From: DASWUZ01 sp036401395
Lineage (GTDB): Bacteria > Acidobacteriota > Terriglobia > Terriglobales > Acidobacteriaceae
Direction of reading: 5' to 3'
Assembly (NCBI GenBank): GCA_036401395.1
Contig: DASWUZ010000243.1
Span: 1 to 16,399, forward strand
DNA length: 16,399 nt
The position numbers and the translations under genes are program-made. The notes under the pieces are model-generated. The model was not told where the DNA came from. It searched no databases and was given only the letters and a program-made list of their open reading frames with translations. The stretch's first letter is position 1, and each line of letters starts with the position of its first letter. Positions 12,956 to 16,399 of this stretch are shown here, piece by piece.

Positions 12956-14884
12956 TTAGTTGCCCGTTCCGCTCAGGCTGACCTGTTGCGGCGAGCCGAC
13001 TGCGCTATCCGTAACCAAAACGACAGCGGAAAGAGGCCCCGTCGTCGTTGGTTTGAACGTCACACCGAAGTGGCAGCTCGCACCCGCGGCCAGGGTCGCT
13101 GTGCAGGTCTGGTTTGCGACGATGAACGAGGAAGCGTTCGTGCCCGAGGAGACACCTGAGGTGAGGCTTACGGAAGTGCTGCCGGTATTCGTCAGAGTGA
13201 TAGTTTGTGAAGCCGAAGTGGATCCGACTTTGGTGGTTGGGAAGGTCAGGCTACCAGGTGTCAAGGTAACGGTAGATCCGGCAGCTTGACCCGTTCCGCT
13301 GACAGAGATGCTCTGGGGTGAGCCGGTGGCGTTATCCGCCACCAGGATGGTGGCCGAGAGTGCACCGGCCGCCGTTGGCTTGAAGGCCACGGTGAAGGTG
13401 CAGTTAGCTCCAGCGGTCAAAGTCGAACCGCAGCCGTTTGCTGGGATGAGGAACGACGAGGCGTTGGTTCCGCTCGACGCTATGGAAGAGATGTTGACCG
13501 TGGTTGTTCCGGTGTTCGTCAGGGTTGCGGTTTGAGTGGCCGAGGTTGCGCCTACCGTGGTCGTGGCAAACGTCATGCTCGACGGGGTGAGGCTGACGGT
13601 TACCGATGTGGATTGCCCCGTGCCGCTCAAGGGGACCGATTGCGGCGAGCCCGGAGCGCTGTCGGTTACTAGAGCGACAGCCGAAAGAGCACCCGTGGTC
13701 GTTGGTTTGAACGTCGCACTGAAGGTGCAGCTCGCACCCGCGGCCAGAGTCGCTGTGCAGGTTTTGTTTGCGACGATGAACGAGGAGGCATTGGCGCCCG
13801 AGGACGTAACCGAGGTAAGGCTGACGGACGTGCTCCCGGTATTTGTTAGAGTGACAGTCTGTGCAGCCGAGGAGGATCCGACGGTGGTGGTTGGGAAGGC
13901 CACGCTGCTGGGTGTAAATGTAATGGTGGAGCCGCTAGCCTGACCGGTTCCGCTGACGTTGACCTGTTGGGGCGAACCGGATGCGCTGTCCGCTACCAGA
14001 ATTACGGCTGAAAGAGGCCCAGCCGTGGTGGGTTTGAAAGCCACGGTAAAGGTGCAATTTGCGCCGATGGCGAGGGTTGAGCCGCAACTGTTGGTCGGGA
14101 TCAGGAACGAGGAAGCGCCGCTACCCGAGGACGCAATCGAGCTGATGGTCACCACGGTGCTGCCCGTGTTGGTTACGGTGACCGTCTGCGATGCAGATGT
14201 CGACCCCACAGTGGTTGTCGGAAAGGTCAGGCTGCCCGGCGAGACGCTCACCGTGGAAGTGCTGCCCGAGCCATTAACCGCGACGGTATCCACACCGAAA
14301 TCGGTGCAAACGCCGCTGCACGCCGTAAGGCTGAAGACGACCTGCGTAACATTTGCTCCGGTTTGGTCGACCGCGCCGAGGTACAGCGGATCTCCCGCGG
14401 TGTCGCTTGCCTGGGTGAAAGAACCAAGCGAAGTAGCGCCGTTGAAGAGCTGAACCTGGGCGGTAAAGGCACCGGGTGTGTTGGCCTGGATGAGCGCCCC
14501 GGCACCTGACACGTTTGTGCCGAAAGTCAGAGCGACTGGGCCGCTGCCGCCGTTGCCGGCGTCAGACGTCCACAGCAGGCTATCGCCTGATGTGAACCCG
14601 GTTCCGGTCCAACTGCAAGGCGTGGCTGTGCAGACGACCGAGATAATGCTGTTAGGCGCCGAGAGGCCGACGGTCACGCTGTTGGATAGTGCGGTGGTGG
14701 CGCTGAAGGACGCCGGAAGAATGGTCTGGTCCGGGCCTTTTTGCGACCAGCTCAGGGAGTCGTTGCCGCCCTGGCTGCCGGCGGAGGTGATCTTAAGTAG
14801 AGTATCGGCGTGGCTGACCGACGCGGCCATCGCCGCAAGCATGAACATACACGAAATTCGAACAAGACCAACACGAGAAAACAT
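12956..14884 (-). CDS. Exported protein with four choice-of-anchor D (ASH) repeats
   Basis: The protein has 642 residues from ATG 14884, which is preceded by AGGA eight bases upstream and opens a clean signal peptide (MFSRVGLVRISCMFMLAAMAASVSHA, cut before Asp27; shown here in two parts of the same stretch). A longer frame from 14971 would overlap the upstream gene and place 29 odd residues before the signal, so I reject it. Residues 27-205 form a Ser/Thr/Gly-rich beta-sandwich-like domain of unknown family with two Cys pairs (85/90, 189/193). Four Ig-like ASH/choice-of-anchor D domains follow, at about 210-315, 318-424, 426-533 and 536-642, each opening with SLTFPTTTVG-like strands and closing with SGTG. 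No membrane anchor or sorting signal follows the last repeat. ASH domains are thought to mediate protein binding. It follows the HExxE gene by 62 bases and is probably co-transcribed with it. Confidence 0.85.
   Translation of the reverse strand: MFSRVGLVRISCMFMLAAMAASVSHADTLLKITSAGSQGGNDSLSWSQKGPDQTILPASFSATTALSNSVTVGLSAPNSIISVVCTATPCSWTGTGFTSGDSLLWTSDAGNGGSGPVALTFGTNVSGAGALIQANTPGAFTAQVQLFNGATSLGSFTQASDTAGDPLYLGAVDQTGANVTQVVFSLTACSGVCTDFGVDTVAVNGSGSTSTVSVSPGSLTFPTTTVGSTSASQTVTVTNTGSTVVTISSIASSGSGASSFLIPTNSCGSTLAIGANCTFTVAFKPTTAGPLSAVILVADSASGSPQQVNVSGTGQASGSTITFTPSSVAFPTTTVGSSSAAQTVTLTNTGSTSVSLTSVTSSGANASSFIVANKTCTATLAAGASCTFSATFKPTTTGALSAVALVTDSAPGSPQSVPLSGTGQSTSVTVSLTPSSMTFATTTVGATSATQTATLTNTGTTTVNISSIASSGTNASSFLIPANGCGSTLTAGANCTFTVAFKPTAAGALSATILVADNATGSPQSISVSGTGQAAGSTVTLTPGSLTFPTTKVGSTSASQTITLTNTGSTSVSLTSGVSSGTNASSFIVANQTCTATLAAGASCHFGVTFKPTTTGPLSAVVLVTDSAVGSPQQVSLSGTGN
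12959..14257 (-). repeat. Four tandem ~320-base coding repeats in A-B-A-B order
   Basis: The four ASH units lie at about 14257-13940, 13933-13613, 13609-13286 and 13279-12959. Units 1 and 3 share FLIPxNxCGSTL and GANCTFTVAFKPT. Units 2 and 4 share FIVANxTCTATLAAGASC and LVTDSAxGSPQ. This alternation means that a two-domain unit was duplicated as a block rather than one domain four times. Confidence 0.8.
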
Positions 14885-14946
14885 CGGAGCCGTCCTTTTT
14901 GAGGTAAGTCGCGCGCTTCGGTTCAGGAGAGGATGCTGAGTGGCGA

Positions 14947-16176
14947 TCAAAATGAACCTCCGGGAGGACACGGCTTGGAAAAGCCCTTAAACGTGCCGTT
15001 ATCGGAGTATTTGCCGCCCGCGCCGAGCGATGGGGACGAGCCCAGGAACCAGGAATAGAAGGCGAGTTCCTGCAGCGTATAAGTTACGCCGGTTGTGTTG
15101 TTGATTACGTGGAATGGGTTGGTTGGGGTTGGATAGCCTGGACTGAGCGGGTCGCCGACTTCAAGGTTGTTCTGGCAATTGCCCGAGGTCACCTGACCTT
15201 CGGCGCCCCATGCGGGTGTCGGATTGCTGGTGTCAGGATCGTCCATCCACTCGGCAATCTCGTGGCTCATGACGCTGGTGTCTCCTCCAAATCCTCCCGA
15301 AGTATCGTATTCATTGACCGAGTAGGTCTGAAAGATACCGCCGCTGTTGGTATAGGCACTGTGATAGCCAAGAGCACAGCAGTTGCCCTGAAAGCCGATG
15401 TACTGGGCAACGCTGTTGAAGATGAACTGCGGGAAGTTGGCGGGCCCTACTCCCTGGGAGGCAAGTTGTGGAATGAGCGTGGACTGGATCTGGGCGTCGA
15501 ACCAGTTCAGGTCGAGCTCGCCGAGATCGCGGCAGCCGCCAAACTGCGATTTCCGTATTGTCACCCCGTGGGACGAGGGCACGGTAATTTTCAGCGCCGT
15601 CACGACGGGAGGGGTGCTGCTGAAGCTGCTGTGGTAGGGGGTTCCGCCAATCTTGCTCCAGAAGCTGGCGCGCTGAAAGGCATCCAGGTACTGCGCGGCG
15701 CCGATGCTAACACCGTTCATAGTGAAGTTAGTTGTGTTGAAGAGAGGCGAGTTCTGGATCAGGGTCATGACGCTCTCATTGGCCGGACCGCAGCCGTCAG
15801 CCACGGTGGGGTCGAAGACATCTCCGGAATCCTGAAATGTGAAAATGACGGGGACCAGGTAGGTTGGCAGCGTGGTCGTGCGGTGACCGTGCGCGAATGG
15901 GCTGCGACCGACCATGCTTCCGGAGTAGGTGTTGCCGTCCTGGGCGACGGTAGTGTAGTTCCAAAGCGGAATCGTCTGCCCGCTTGACGCCTGGCCGACG
16001 AGGACTGCCTTTTGCGCGGCAGTAGGTGGCGGGTTATGCGGCTCGATCCAGATCTGCTTGAGGATCACCTTGGTCGGTGGGTTGGCATTCTGCTGTTGGG
16101 CGCGGGCTGCCGGCGCGGTGATTAGCGCTGAGAGGGCCAGAACCGCCATCAACTTACAATTCGGTGTGACTTCCAT
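14947..16176 (-). CDS. Secreted HExxE metalloprotease-like protein, EXORDIUM-like pattern
   Basis: The 409-residue protein has a signal peptide (core about 8-20, cut near ARA26|Q). The mature part has six Cys (129, 215, 266, 267, 334, 403), fitting disulfides outside the cytoplasm. Around residue 305 it reads VMSHEIAEWMDDP, an HExxE motif followed by a TDP-like turn. After a gap comes NNLEVGDPL with Glu339 and Asp342, then YTLQELAFYSWF. The order HE.xE..DP - E.GD - aromatic end is the pattern I know from secreted bacterial proteins and from plant EXORDIUM/Phi-1, a possible zinc site without a proven protease activity in most members. The ATG at 16176 has AGGAG eleven bases upstream, a long spacing; Met10 (16149) would also keep the signal. 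It is the first gene of a probable two-gene unit with the ASH-repeat protein. Its substrate and activity are unknown. Confidence 0.78.
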   Translation of the reverse strand: MEVTPNCKLMAVLALSALITAPAARAQQQNANPPTKVILKQIWIEPHNPPPTAAQKAVLVGQASSGQTIPLWNYTTVAQDGNTYSGSMVGRSPFAHGHRTTTLPTYLVPVIFTFQDSGDVFDPTVADGCGPANESVMTLIQNSPLFNTTNFTMNGVSIGAAQYLDAFQRASFWSKIGGTPYHSSFSSTPPVVTALKITVPSSHGVTIRKSQFGGCRDLGELDLNWFDAQIQSTLIPQLASQGVGPANFPQFIFNSVAQYIGFQGNCCALGYHSAYTNSGGIFQTYSVNEYDTSGGFGGDTSVMSHEIAEWMDDPDTSNPTPAWGAEGQVTSGNCQNNLEVGDPLSPGYPTPTNPFHVINNTTGVTYTLQELAFYSWFLGSSPSLGAGGKYSDNGTFKGFSKPCPPGGSF

Positions 16177-16399
16177 GAGTTCGTCTGCTCCTGATCGGAT
16201 AACTCTGAGAAACGTTGGACTAGCTCAATTTACGAGCCGCATTCGCGGAGCCGTAGCTCAAGGCTCCCGTGCGCTAAGTGGTCATAGAAATCGCCCCGAA
16301 GGACGGTAGACTTCGAGGCATGCGCTTCTCTTAGGCGCTCGAAGCTTTGTGGTCTTTCCTTTAGTGCGCCAGAGCCATCACCCTTAACAAGGTGAGGAA
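16177..16399. other. Upstream region of the HExxE gene with nested inverted repeats
   Basis: No gene is supported in the last 223 bases. Two dyads are present. One is GGAGCC / GGCTCC (16247-16267, nine-base loop). The other is CTTCGAG / CTCGAAG (16311-16344), which encloses a further GCGC/GCGC pair. Neither is followed by a T-run. They may be operators or leader structures for the minus-strand gene starting at 16176. Confidence 0.35.

Noticed and set aside
12960..14939. Nearly continuous open plus-strand frame opposite the ASH-repeat gene
   Set aside because: It mirrors the biased Thr/Ser/Gly/Val codons and the repeats of the real minus-strand gene. No ribosome binding sites, and the product is a low-complexity Val/Ala/Glu chain.
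14885..14971. Longer N-terminus for the ASH protein from 14971
   Set aside because: It overlaps the end of the upstream gene, and the signal peptide begins exactly at Met 14884 after a good ribosome binding site.
15109..15987. 292-residue plus-strand open frame
   Set aside because: It is antisense to the secreted HExxE gene, whose signal peptide, motifs and Cys pattern are convincing.
16245..16320. tRNA-like start (GCCGTAGCTCAA)
   Set aside because: No anticodon arm, no T-arm GTTCRA and no closing acceptor stem could be found.

Overview
The window looks like chromosomal DNA of a soil bacterium of the phylum Acidobacteriota (Terriglobales / Acidobacteriaceae type). That is inferred from the protein families, not from a marker gene: a CRTAC1-like FG-GAP/ASPIC protein, a large porin with an Ala/Gln-rich coiled coil, a choice-of-anchor D (ASH) repeat protein, a secreted HExxE protein of EXORDIUM-like pattern, and two palindromic intergenic repeats of a kind I associate with that group. 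Base composition is moderately GC-rich throughout. I see no phage, transposase, CRISPR array, tRNA or rRNA.

Layout. 1-678 (+): the 3' part of a Fes/esterase-D-type esterase. 868-1704 (+): a stand-alone EAL domain protein that has lost several catalytic residues. 1792-2718 and 2832-3860 (both -): two exported alpha/beta hydrolases. 3997-4956 (+): a NAPE-PLD-like metallo-beta-lactamase-fold hydrolase, diverging from 3860 across a spacer with two inverted repeats. 4957-5606: a 650-base non-coding stretch with a long G-tract and two copies of a palindromic repeat. 5607-7877 (+): a secreted beta-helix glycosidase of GH28 type with PKD-like and PA14 domains, followed 34 bases later by the CRTAC1-like protein (7912-9825) and then the porin (10091-11881), which ends at a strong terminator. 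11999-12589 (-): a Tat-exported SRPBCC protein. 16176-14947 then 14884-12956 (both -): a secreted HExxE metalloprotease-like protein followed by a four-repeat ASH protein, closed by a strong terminator.

Function. Nine of the eleven proteins either carry an export signal or belong to a family that is usually exported, or sit in the outer membrane. The simplest reading is a cell-envelope and polymer-degradation region: a beta-helix glycosidase with a sugar-binding-type PA14 domain, esterases that could remove acyl groups from glycans, and a porin for uptake. This coupling is inferred from content and order only. The most unusual items are the degenerate EAL protein, the repeat/G-tract island at 5123-5524, the glycosidase without the GH28 histidine, and the HExxE/ASH gene pair. 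I did not find a multi-gene system that I could claim as clearly new.
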